Positions 1 to 7,511 of a stretch of 11,599 nt of DNA are shown here, piece after piece. Source of the DNA: CAJBLF01 sp964463255. Lineage in GTDB: Bacteria > Patescibacteriota > Gracilibacteria > Absconditabacterales > Absconditicoccaceae. Position 1 is the first letter of the stretch. Each line of letters begins with the position of its first letter. The translations under genes and the position numbers were made by a program. The stretch lies in the NCBI GenBank assembly GCA_964463255.1, contig CAYXBC010000041.1, forward strand, positions 1-11,599. Reading direction: 5' to 3'. The notes beneath the pieces are model-generated. The model did no database searches. It saw only the letters and a list, made by a program, of their open reading frames with translations, and had not been told where the DNA came from.

Positions 1-869
1 TCCATATTTCTTGGTAACCCGTCTTCACCCGTGATGATGAATGGAACGGAAATATCTACTCTTTCTGTCTGAGACAATTGATGTTTTGCAGCTTCAGCTT
101 CATTCTTAACTCTCTGCATCGCCATAGCGTTTTTGGTAAGATCGATACCTTCTTTTTTCTTAAATGAATCTACTAAATAATTGATAATAATATGATCAAA
201 ATCTGCACCTCCGAGATGTGTATCTCCAGATGTCGAAAGAACTTGGAATGTTCATTCTGATCAGATTTCAAGAATAGTAACATCAAATGTTCCTCACCCT
301 AGATCGAAGACAACAATTTTTTCATCCTTATTTTTTCCTTCTCCATAGGCTAATGAAGCAGCTGTTGGTTCGTTGACAATTCTTTCAACTTTCAATCCCG
401 CGATTTCTCCAGAAGCTTTGGTAGCGTTTCTTTGTGAATCGTTAAAATATGCAGGTGTTGTGATAACAGCTTGCGTGATAGGAGTTCCGAGGAATTTCTC
501 AGCATCCTCTTTTAATTTTTGGAGAATAAACGCTGAAATTTGTTCAGGTTTATATTCTTTTCCGTCGATCACGATAAGTACTCATCCATCCTTAGATTCT
601 TTGATTTCGTAAGGAAGATTTTCTTTTCCGATAACTTCAGAATACTTTCTACCGATAAATCTCTTTACCTCGTAGATAACATTTTTTGGCTCTAAAATAG
701 CCTTTCTCTTTGCGAGATCTCCGACGAGCAATTCGTCACCCTTGATATATACGACAGAAGGTGTTGTTCTTTTTCCTTCAGCATTCGCAATCACTTCTGA
801 TTTGTCACCTAACATGTAGGATACACAAGAGTTGGTTGTTCCGAGATCGATTCCGATAATCTTTGCCAT
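1..869 (-). CDS. dnaK: Molecular chaperone DnaK (Hsp70), N-terminal 289 residues; 3' end outside the window
   Basis: DnaK is the ATP-driven Hsp70 chaperone that folds cytoplasmic proteins with DnaJ and GrpE. The window holds most of the nucleotide-binding domain. Visible are the phosphate-1 motif near the N terminus (GIDLGTTNS, residues 6-14), NEPTAASLAYG, the phosphate-2 motif DLGGGTFDV (about 189-197) and GDTHLGGADFD. The start is the ATG at 869, followed at once by the canonical MAKIIGIDLGTTNS. The leader in front of it is AT-rich with no Shine-Dalgarno. Four in-frame TGA codons (residues 96, 192, 203, 206) must be glycine; residue 192 is the middle glycine of DLGGGT, invariant in Hsp70. 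Under the standard code the gene would look broken into fragments, but it is intact and merely recoded. The substrate-binding domain lies beyond base 1. Identification is essentially certain from motifs and collinearity with E. coli DnaK. Confidence 0.98.
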
Positions 870-902
870 GATATAATATATTAAAAAATTAAAAGCTTAA
901 TG

Positions 903-959
903 TCCAGCTACGCTGGATAATTTCGACGTTTAAAAACCCTCGTACAAAGCCTCGGCTTT
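903..959 (-). other. dnaK 5' leader with two short hairpins
   Basis: The predicted untranslated leader holds two small perfect stem-loops: TCCAGC-TAC-GCTGGA (903-917) and AAAGC-CTCG-GCTTT (946-959). They are small and may be chance. In a heat-shock gene they could influence translation, but nothing in the sequence proves this. Neither stem covers the start codon. Confidence 0.25.
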
Positions 960-986
960 TTATATCGTCTCAAATATAGCACGTAA

Positions 987-1014
987 AGTATACTGATGCT
1001 ACGAAAAAATGCAA
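987..1014 (-). promoter_or_regulatory. Candidate sigma70-type promoter for dnaK
   Basis: Read on the minus strand there is a TTGCAT (1009-1014), a 16-base spacer and TATACT (987-992), the latter matching five of six bases of the -10 consensus. It would start transcription about 110 bases upstream of the dnaK ATG. The -35 match is only moderate and other AT-rich hexamers are nearby, so this is a plausible rather than certain assignment. Confidence 0.45.
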
Positions 1015-1023
1015 GAGATTTTG

Positions 1024-1045
1024 AGCACCTTTTGTTTTGGGTGCT
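1024..1045. promoter_or_regulatory. Inverted repeat AGCACC-N10-GGTGCT, CIRCE-like or a weak terminator
   Basis: A perfect 6-base inverted repeat lies between the Nudix stop codon and the candidate dnaK promoter. Its cores AGCAC and GTGCT are those of the CIRCE operator (TTAGCACTC-N9-GAGTGCTAA), the HrcA site that controls dnaK and groE operons in many bacteria. However, the cores are 12 bases apart rather than 13 and the outer bases match only partly. It also lies upstream of the predicted promoter rather than over it. Alternatively it is the terminator hairpin of the Nudix gene, although the T-run (six Ts) begins well beyond the stem. Confidence 0.3.
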
Positions 1046-1086
1046 ATGGTACTTTTGGTATGTGGGAAAATACTAAGGTATATAGC

Positions 1087-1497
1087 CTATCCTTTCATCG
1101 ACTTCTTAACTGCTTCTTTCCGATGTTCTGGGAGATTGTGTTGATCAACATCCTTGGGGTCGATCCAGAGATATTCATCATGTTCATCACTCAAAATGAC
1201 TTCTCACGCAGTATCCAATCTTCACGTATACCCGACATAAAATATATGAGTTCCATCTGGATAGGACTTTGCACACGTATGGATAGGATGGACTCAAGAA
1301 ATATCTTTCAATCAGGTTTCTTCCCAAACTTCCCTTTCTAGACATTCTAGAGCAGACTCCTCAAGCAAGATTCCTCCTCCTGGCAGATCCCAAGCTCATG
1401 GTCCGTGGCTTTTTTCGGATCTTTTGAGCATTAATATCTGTTTATCTTGGTTGTAGATAACTATTTTTTGTCCGACAATACTTTTGACCCTTTCCAT
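1087..1497 (-). CDS. Nudix hydrolase (136 aa), visible only with UGA read as glycine
   Basis: Nudix enzymes cleave nucleoside diphosphates linked to another group and often clean up damaged or excess nucleotides. With TGA as glycine, the reverse strand from the ATG at 1497 to the TAG at 1087 gives 136 residues. The Nudix box GX5EX7REUXEEXGU is complete (residues about 41-63): G, GILLE, E, SALECLE, then REVWEETGL. The Mg-binding RE and EE pairs are present. Five codons are TGA (residues 34, 62, 68, 92, 98), and residue 62 is the invariant glycine of the box. It is preceded by a LPGGG strand and followed by a typical C-terminal WIDPKDV stretch. The start is the first ATG after an in-frame TAA; there is no Shine-Dalgarno. 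It lies 48 bases after the lipoprotein gene on the same strand and could share its transcript. The substrate (for example oxidised dNTPs or sugar nucleotides) cannot be read from sequence. Confidence 0.93.
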
Positions 1498-1545
1498 GAA
1501 TAGGAGGAGAAAATAAAATTATTACTGATTTTTGACTATACGTAT

Positions 1546-2187
1546 TTATTGGCATTGAATTGATGGCATCAGACATTTTGGTGTACTATAATAACACTCT
1601 GGAGTACATGCTTGACCCTCTTGCCTATATCATCCAGGACAAGAACACGTTGATGAAACTTCTCCAGGACATGGAGTGAATTCACAGTTTGGTCATGATC
1701 TGCCGACAGCGCTTCCATCGGGACATACTTTAGCTTCCATCGTGCAAGCGGTAGGAGGAGGTTCAATAGCTGATGGTGGAGTACTTGGTGGTACTATAGG
1801 TGCGCATGTTTTTGCTAAAAATTTCTCAACGGAATCATCTGCAAGTGACGGAATATATTCACCATTATTTGTTACATTATTATTCTCATCTACAAAAAAA
1901 CATCTTGCTGAAATGATAGGTCTTCCAGATCCTTCCTGGATGAATGCTACATACCAACCACTGGCATCCTGTTGCGTACTTATGGATCTTGGTGCTAACG
2001 TATCACTTGGATAGTCTTGTAATTCAGTGTATCTATTTTGTATGGTTTTGACTGCTGTCTCCTCACTGGTCATTGTGGATGTAAGCGATGTGGGTTGTGG
2101 TGTTTTGATACTTGTGCAAGCAGTTACTACAACACTCATCAAAAGCAAGGGGATCAATAATTTTTTAGTCGTTCGACTATACATCAT
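1546..2187 (-). CDS. Cys-rich lipoprotein of unknown function (213 aa)
   Basis: A secreted, lipid-anchored protein. The N terminus has a basic start (RTTKK), a hydrophobic stretch and a lipobox ending VTAC, which makes Cys24 the likely lipidated residue. Next come a Ser/Thr/Pro-rich linker and a central domain (about 45-125) with WYVAFIQEGSGRPI and CFFVDENNN. After a proline-rich spacer (PPSTPPS) there is a tail of about 70 residues with 13 cysteines. The tail contains CPDGSAVGR-SGPNCEFTPCPG, a motif I know from extracellular Cys-rich segments in bacterial and CPR proteins. Two TGA codons (residues 165 and 186) are glycine; translation ends at TAA, 1546. The chosen ATG at 2187 gives a proper lipoprotein signal. 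An earlier in-frame ATG at 2298 would add 37 residues that spoil the signal and lie upstream of the candidate promoter. I do not recognise a specific family for the central domain. Confidence 0.88.
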
Positions 2188-2222
2188 ACATGGAAAGAAA
2201 AAAGTAAAATTCGATTGCTTGG

Positions 2223-2250
2223 AGTATAGTGATAGTAGAAAAAATGTTAA
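2223..2250 (-). promoter_or_regulatory. Promoter for the lipoprotein (and possibly Nudix) gene
   Basis: On the minus strand a TTAACA (2245-2250) and a TATACT (2223-2228) are separated by 16 bases, five of six matches in each hexamer. Transcription would start about 30 bases upstream of the ATG at 2187. This supports the downstream start codon rather than the one at 2298. Confidence 0.6.
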
Positions 2251-2304
2251 GATGATTTTCTCTATCTTGTAAACCCGCTTTGAAAAAATATAAAACAATC
2301 AAAT

Positions 2305-2404
2305 CACCCCTAACCCCTCTTTAGCAAAGAGGGGGGCTCTCACAACTTCCTCCTTTGCCTTGTCCACGAATGTGGGTAAAGGAGGTGCCCGTAGGGAGGA
2401 GGAT
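2305..2404. repeat. Multi-hairpin intergenic palindromic element
   Basis: A roughly 100-base noncoding element lies between the divergent lipoprotein and nuclease genes. It starts with a perfect 9-base inverted repeat CCCCTCTTT-AGC-AAAGAGGGG (2314-2334). A second structure follows in which CCTCCTTT (2349-2356) pairs with AAAGGAGG (2378-2385), enclosing an inner CCAC-GAAT-GTGG stem. It ends with TGCCCGTAGGG followed by GGAGGATT. This architecture resembles short palindromic repeats scattered between genes in CPR and Bacteroidetes genomes; that comparison is from memory. The first stem might also work as a terminator or processing signal. Confidence 0.6.
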
Positions 2405-2428
2405 TCATTTACATTCTACATTCAATTC

Positions 2429-3625
2429 ATGTCCGTCTACTCTTTCTCGCAAACCCAAACTTTCGTCCAATGTCCCCGCAAGTACCAGTATAAATATGTG
2501 GATAAGATCCAAGAAAAAGAATTTGAATCGAGTCCTGATTTGATTCTCGGGCATAGCGTCCACGCAGCATTGGAATGGTTGTATAATCAGATAAATGTTT
2601 TTAAAATCCCGAGCAAGGATGAACTTTTGGCGAAATTTAAAGACCAACGAGATAGTGAAATCAAAGAAGCGACCAAAGAAAAACCCTTACAGCTCAAATG
2701 AGAGCAGACGCTTGAAGACTATATTCGCAGAGGTATCCATTATGTGGCCAACCATTATGACAAATATAGTCCTTTTGCGGGCATCAGTATCGTTGCGACG
2801 GAAGCATCGATAACCTTCGATCTCGACGAGCAGAAAAAGTTCCGCGGATTTATCGATAGACTGGATAAAGAAGGTGAGACATTCATCATCAATGATTACA
2901 AAACCAACAAGAATTTGCCACCGGAAAGCAAAGAAGAATATCATGAACAATTGACGTTGTATGCGCTTGGCGTCCAACAGAACTATGCGAAATACTTTAC
3001 TACAATAAAAGCCAGATTGCACTATCTTCATTTTGACTTGATGGACGAACGGGAGATTACTCCTCAACTTCTGGCTACGGTCACGAAAAAATATGCGGAC
3101 ACGATAACTGATATCGAAGCAAAAAAGTTTGCGTACAATATGGGAGATAAAAAATGTTTTGAACCGAAAGAAAATAATTTCTGCAGATATTGTGAATACT
3201 ATTCACTCTGTCCTTTGTGGGCGCATTTGAAATTTGATGATGAAGTAATCGGTGGTGAACTGGGCGAAAAAACGGTCAAAGGATTGGTTGATGAATATGT
3301 GGCCTTGGCTAAGCAGGAATCACAAGCAAAAAATGATAGGGAACTGATCAAAGTATTGTTGGTCGAATATCTGGAGAAGAATAACCTGCTGAAATTATTT
3401 GGGAATGTCTCTAAACTATCAGCTTCGCCAGTAGAGAGCATTAGCATAGCCGACAAAGACGCATTGAAAATAGTCTTGCAGAAATTGTGAGTCTTGGATG
3501 AAGCGATGGAAGTCGATAGATTCAAATTACAAAAATTGGTAAAGGAACATAAACTTTCCCTCGATCAGTTGGGTGATACCGTACAGAAACATAGCAGCCG
3601 GACCTTGAGGGCTGGGACGAAATAA
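2429..3625 (+). CDS. PD-(D/E)XK nuclease with four-cysteine Fe-S cluster (RecB/AddB/Cas4-like), 398 aa
   Basis: A DNA nuclease of the PD-(D/E)XK superfamily, the fold of RecB, AddB and Cas4 exonucleases. The N terminus SVYSFSQTQTFVQCPRKY (from residue 2) is the typical entry of this family, with the first cluster cysteine at 15. The catalytic core is GFIDRLD (Asp143) followed by a strand and DYKT (Asp156, Lys158), then the QLTLYA motif (Gln174). Three more cysteines, Cys252-x2-Cys255-x5-Cys261, complete an AddB/Cas4-type 4Fe-4S site. A mainly helical region of about 130 residues of unknown role follows. Two codons are TGA (residues 91 and 354, glycine) and the gene ends in TAA. The ATG at 2429 is chosen because the earlier in-frame ATG at 2360 lies inside the intergenic repeat and adds non-conserved sequence. 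There is no helicase or cas gene beside it, so a general DNA repair or recombination role is likelier than a CRISPR one. Confidence 0.92.
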
Positions 3626-3630
3626 ACTAA

Positions 3631-3690
3631 GGAACCAAGGACCAGGGAGCAGGGACCAGCGCTGATTACTGGCAACTTGTTACTGGTCCC
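3631..3690. repeat. GGGACCAG-type repeat cluster with 8-base inverted repeat
   Basis: Just after the nuclease stop codon there are several variants of a short purine-rich unit (ggaacca, ggaccag, gggagca, gggaccag). A perfect inverted repeat follows: GGGACCAG (3652-3659) pairs with CTGGTCCC (3683-3690). Inside the loop TTACTGG occurs twice. Related sequences occur at 6320-6343 and 11379-11415. It may end the nuclease transcript, but no clear T-run follows the stem. Confidence 0.55.
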
Positions 3691-3781
3691 TAAAGTTTTC
3701 ATGAATTGTTGTTGTAAAGTTCCGAGAAATTGGTAGTATGGTATTAGCGGTTTTTTTGTATTCCAAAATAAAAATATATAC

Positions 3782-6244
3782 ATGAAATGGATCTCTACAT
3801 CACTCTCCAAAGCCATACGCACCTCACCGTTTTTTGGAAGGACGCTCGCCGTCCTCGCATTCTTGGTATTGCCAATTAAACAAATATTCATTTTCCTCAC
3901 CTATGCTGAAGTATTCAAAGAAACCACATTATCAGCTACCTGGCAGCATTATCTAGGATATTTCGTAAGCGATTTTCTTCTCTGTCTGATTATCTTGGGC
4001 TTGGTGGTGATCAATGTGCTGGTCAAAAAAACATTCATCAAAATTATAAATAATATTGTCATATCCATCCTCTTTCTCCTCTTCCTCTTGGATATCTGAA
4101 CGATGTATTTGTTTCAAAGTAGAATATCTATCCTTGATATGACCCAATTTATCACACCTTCGGTGGGAGATTTTTCGTGGATTATTATCAGTATCGTTGT
4201 GCTCTTATCTATCATAGGGATTATCACATTTTCCATCGTCCAAAATGCAAGATTTAAACAACATAACAAACTCCTGTTGGCGATATATTTTGTCTTCTTT
4301 GGGCTGGCTTGCCTCTGAGTGAGCTTGTATTCTCCCGGTGGATTTACCTCGATCCCGGACAATATCGTCTCCATCAATGTCTCTGCATTCATCCAAAATT
4401 TCGGAAAACTCTCTGAGATGAATATCCCTATGACCTACCAAAAATTCTTCACCAAAAAGAGATGATTGGGCAAAAAGATTAATGTCGTCGTTGTCTTCGC
4501 AGAATCATTATCACCTATAGATTCGCTTAGAGTCGGTTGAGTAAATAATAATCTGCCGTATTTCGATTTCATGCAGAAGCAAGGTACCACCTTCACTAAT
4601 TTCACCGCTAATGGATGCACCTCGGACACCGCGCATATCTGATTGTTGCTCGGTATAGAACCGCTCAAACTCATGTGATCACTCGCATCAGCATATTCAT
4701 GATATAAGACCTATAGCGATGCACTGCCGCAATTCTTCGATGAACAATGATATGCAACTACCTTTGTCAGCGCGGTAAACCTGAAATTTCTCAGTCAGAG
4801 GGAATTCCTTTCATGAATAGGATTCCAGACTATCATTGGTGAAGAAGCGTTTGCTGACACCAAGAAATATGTCTTTGATGCTGCCCCTGATATCGATTTA
4901 TATGCCAAGACCATGGCTACCATCAAGCAACAGACGAAACCATATCTGATTGTCCTCCAAAGCATTTCCTTCCATAAACCCTATAATACGCCGTATGGCA
5001 CCGATCAAACAACTGCACTCAGATATTCCGACAAAAGCTTATTCTATTTCTATCTCCAACTCAAAAAATCCTGATTCTTTGATAACGGCATCCTGGTCAT
5101 CGTAAATGACCATAGGAAAATGGAACCCCTAGAAAATGAAGAGAAAGAGGCATTGGGTCCGTATCGATATACCAAGGGAGTAGCTACCATCATAGGCACC
5201 GGGATCGCGCCTTGAACGATAAATACCAATATCATCCAACATACCGATATCTTCTATGGGCTCAAACAACTGATAGGCAGATGATCCTTTACTGTCTCAA
5301 AACTTGCCAACGATATCTTCTCATCGACCAAGAAGAGAAACTGGGGCATCGTCTATTGCCGCTATTTTCAGAACGACAACAAATATACCATCGTCGGATG
5401 ACCTGGCTCTGGGATGATGTTTAATACGCTCTCGGATATTAGTGCCAACCATAAGTTTATCTATCAATATATCTCTTCCTACTCGTTGTTCCAACAGTGA
5501 TCATGAGTGTTGCTTTCCGGAAAAAATAATATGATAGTCATCGCTCATCAATGATCATGGACGCTCGGACAGATACCTGGCAACTCTTTGGAAGCGTTTA
5601 TGAAAGCCAAGGAGAACGGTGCAGACGGCATAGAATTTGATGTCTCTGAGACCAAAGATAAACAAAATATTATAGCCCATGGACCGTATCTGACGGAAAC
5701 TACCTGTCCAAAATATAAAGTCAGCGACTATACTCTGGAAGAGCTCAAGAAAAAATGCCAAGTCAAAAACGGTGAACCAATTAGAACTTTGGAAGAGATG
5801 CTGACCGAAGTCAAAGGCCTCTTCGATTATTATTTCGTAGAAGTAAAAATCTATGATCCAAAAGATGTACAAACCCAGACGATGGCCAACATACAAACTG
5901 TCCAGAAACTTGGTATGCAGGATAAAGTCATCTTCACTAGCTATGATAGAAATGCAACGTTTCTCTTATGATCATATAAAAATATCCATGCTGCATGGGA
6001 TACGTACAATATCACGGAGCTTACTATGCTCCCCTCTTTCGTTCATGAATACTATATGATGCCGGAAAGTCTCATCAGAGAAAATACTGCTCAAGAAGTC
6101 GATGATATGCGCAAAAGACTCGTGGTCTATACCATCAATACTACCGGAGATCTCGAAACATTCTATAGTGAATGAGTCCGTATGGTGATGACCGATGAGG
6201 TATCGTTAATCAAAGATTGGGCTGAAAATCACTTAGGAAAATAA
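3782..6244 (+). CDS. Fusion of LtaS-like phosphoglycerol transferase/sulfatase and glycerophosphodiester phosphodiesterase, 820 aa
   Basis: One uninterrupted reading frame under UGA=Gly joins two envelope enzymes. Residues 1-180 form five membrane segments (about 19-40, 58-82, 88-106, 133-153, 163-179), as in LtaS. Residues 230-500 are an alkaline-phosphatase-superfamily domain with LtaS-like catalytic residues: Glu241 (VFAES), nucleophile Thr280 (GCTSD), His398 (SFHKPY) and Asp443-His444 (VNDH). Residues about 585-810 are a GDPD barrel: His589 (IAHQG), Glu618/Asp620 (IEFDV), His633 and Glu687 (VEVK). Two usual GDPD signatures are altered, HRG to HQG and PENT to PGNS. Eighteen TGA codons fall throughout, two of them in the linker between the domains. 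No TAA or TAG occurs before the stop at 6242. LtaS enzymes transfer glycerol-phosphate from phosphatidylglycerol and GDPDs split glycerophosphodiesters, so both halves act on related substrates outside the membrane. An internal ATG at 5531 could start a separate GDPD but has no ribosome-binding site. Confidence 0.9.
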
Positions 6245-6283
6245 ACGATAACAAAAATATCCTTGCAAACAAAAAAAGAAAAT

Positions 6284-6307
6284 CTGCCTTCACGGGCAGT
6301 TTTTTTT
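6284..6307 (+). terminator. Rho-independent terminator of the LtaS-GDPD gene
   Basis: A CTGCC-GGCAG stem with a 6-base loop is followed directly by eight Ts, 40 bases after the stop codon. An A-rich tract sits just upstream, so the hairpin may also work in the opposite direction. Confidence 0.9.
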
Positions 6308-6319
6308 GGAAACGAGTAA

Positions 6320-6343
6320 AGGACCAGGATAATACCTGGTCCT
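6320..6343. repeat. Perfect hairpin AGGACCAGG-ATAATA-CCTGGTCCT
   Basis: A 9-base perfect inverted repeat with a 6-base loop lies 12 bases after the T-run of the preceding terminator. Its arms are the same GGACCAG/CTGGTCC sequence found in the clusters at 3631-3690 and 11379-11415. It has no T-run of its own, so it looks like a member of a dispersed repeat family rather than a second terminator. Confidence 0.65.
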
Positions 6344-6365
6344 CGTAGAATGTGGTTTAGCCTTA

Positions 6366-6550
6366 CGTGATCTTTTGCGATACGCGTATCGCGATCCTCG
6401 CGAATTCACCGGATATATCCGGTTACTCAGGATTGTCCATAGGTCAGATCCGCCATTTTTTGGTCATTGTCTGCCACAGCTGGAGTCCTTCAACCCTCCG
6501 GAATTTTGGAGTTTGGGCTATTATTTGTCAGAAATGCGTGTTGTCTGACT
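6366..6550. other. Gene-free, GC-richer block with stacked perfect palindromes
   Basis: This part of the 460-base gap between the converging LtaS-GDPD and rubrerythrin genes contains two perfect 16-base palindromes: GCGATACGCGTATCGC (6377-6392) and ACCGGATATATCCGGT (6408-6423). TCGCGA occurs twice nine bases apart (6389 and 6398). Further on are CTCC/GGAG arms (6496-6511) and a GTCAGA-N11-TCTGAC stem (6527-6549). It is visibly richer in G and C than its surroundings. Short open frames exist on both strands but none has a supported start, family motif or sensible end. Candidates are a mobile-element remnant, a protein-binding array or a structured RNA. From 6551 to 6652 the sequence is AT-rich with nothing recognisable. 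Confidence 0.4.
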
Positions 6551-6652
6551 AATCACTATTGTTTTCTTCCGCATCCGGAGATATTCATAACATATTTATC
6601 ACAAAAATCAAGCTATTTTTTGTCTATAGAAAAAGAATGGTATCTTTCCATT

Positions 6653-6679
6653 AAAAAAAATCCTCCACTCGCTTGGAGG
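6653..6679 (-). terminator. Rho-independent terminator of the rubrerythrin gene
   Basis: On the minus strand a CCTCC-GGAGG stem with an 8-base loop is followed by a run of eight Ts, about 26 bases after the rubrerythrin stop codon. Confidence 0.88.
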
Positions 6680-6704
6680 GAGGACTGGTAAAAAGAAATC
6701 AGTC

Positions 6705-7289
6705 TTAATATTTTTCACATTGCACGACATAGTAATTTTTCTCGTGATCGCAGGAAGGACATTTGTTTGGTGGAAATTTTCCTTTGTGGATGTATCCGCA
6801 CTTGGTGCATACCCATTCCACATCCTCTGCTCTTGTCCGTAATGTCCCCTCAGCTAGATGATTGCGCACAGCTTGATATCTACCTTCGTGATGCTCCTCT
6901 GCGTGGGAGATAGCTCTGATTCTCGCAGCGACTTCGGGTAATCATTCTTCTTCGGCTATCCTAGCAAATTCTGGATAGAGGTCGGTATTTTCATGGTGTT
7001 CGCCGTCGATAGCAAATTGGAGATTCTCCAAGGTCGTACCTCTTTTGACGAATGCACCTGTTTCTATATTCACTTCAGCTATATCTTCCCCTAACTTCTC
7101 CTTGACGATTTGGATCATCTTAAAGAATCGTTCTGCGTGCTCTTTTTCCTGTTCGGCAGTCGCCAAAAAGATATCGGAAATTTGGAGATATCATTCCTGT
7201 CTTGCAATGCCTGCATAGATAGTGTAGCGGTTCCTTGCCTGGGATTCCCCAACGAATGCTTTAGTCAGATTTTCTAAGGTCTTTCTCAT
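6705..7289 (-). CDS. rbr: Rubrerythrin (194 aa)
   Basis: Rubrerythrin is a cytoplasmic non-haem iron peroxidase that reduces hydrogen peroxide to water in anaerobes and microaerophiles. The N-terminal four-helix di-iron domain begins MRKTLENLTKAFVGESQARNRY, with ligand Glu15. It continues with the EQEKEH helix and the later AEEHHEGRY helix that carry the other Glu and His ligands. The C-terminal rubredoxin-like domain has Cys161-x2-Cys164 and Cys177-x2-Cys180 (CTKCGY and CPSC) for one more iron. The length matches the family (about 190 residues). Two TGA codons (residues 33 and 116) are glycine; residue 33 lies in ARQEGY, a conserved rubrerythrin position. The ATG at 7289 is chosen because the conserved protein begins there; an earlier ATG at 7379 adds a Lys-rich unrelated extension. 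It is monocistronic, with its own terminator, and diverges from the serine hydrolase gene across 222 bases in which I see no clear promoter. Confidence 0.97.
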
Positions 7290-7511
7290 CGTATTTTCGA
7301 TAACGGAATAAAATGTATATTTTTTTATAGTGTTTTTTTTTGTGATTGGTAGGGCTTTTTTGAGCCGGGAGGACATCATACCTTCTTGGATTATTCTGGG
7401 ATTGTTCAGTTTTGTTCTGTATCTGGAAGTATATAGAAGCGCGCAGTGAATTTTCCTTTTTCATTTCTTTTCTGTTTTCTTAGATTTTTATCAAGAGAGC
7501 TGATAGATAAA

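Noticed and set aside
1009..1341. 110-residue open frame on the plus strand
   Set aside because: It is antisense to the Nudix gene, has no recognisable motif, and the opposite strand carries a perfect Nudix box with UGA=Gly.
1676..2014. 112-residue open frame on the plus strand
   Set aside because: It is antisense to the lipoprotein gene, which has a signal peptide, a lipobox and a proper promoter.
2360..2428. Upstream start for the nuclease
   Set aside because: The ATG at 2360 lies inside the palindromic repeat and adds 23 residues before the conserved family N terminus at 2429.
2429..3625. Cas4 of a CRISPR adaptation module
   Set aside because: The Fe-S nuclease fold fits, but the protein is about twice Cas4 length and there is no cas1, cas2 or repeat array nearby.
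3631..3690. CRISPR-like array
   Set aside because: Units are only 7-8 bases, irregular and without spacers of constant length.
5531..6244. GDPD as a separate gene starting at the internal ATG
   Set aside because: There is no stop codon in the upstream frame, no ribosome-binding site, and the linker reads through with two recoded glycines.
6290..6555. Minus-strand reading frame open under UGA=Gly across the palindromic block
   Set aside because: It has no supported start, no family motif, and runs antisense through the terminator into the LtaS-GDPD gene.
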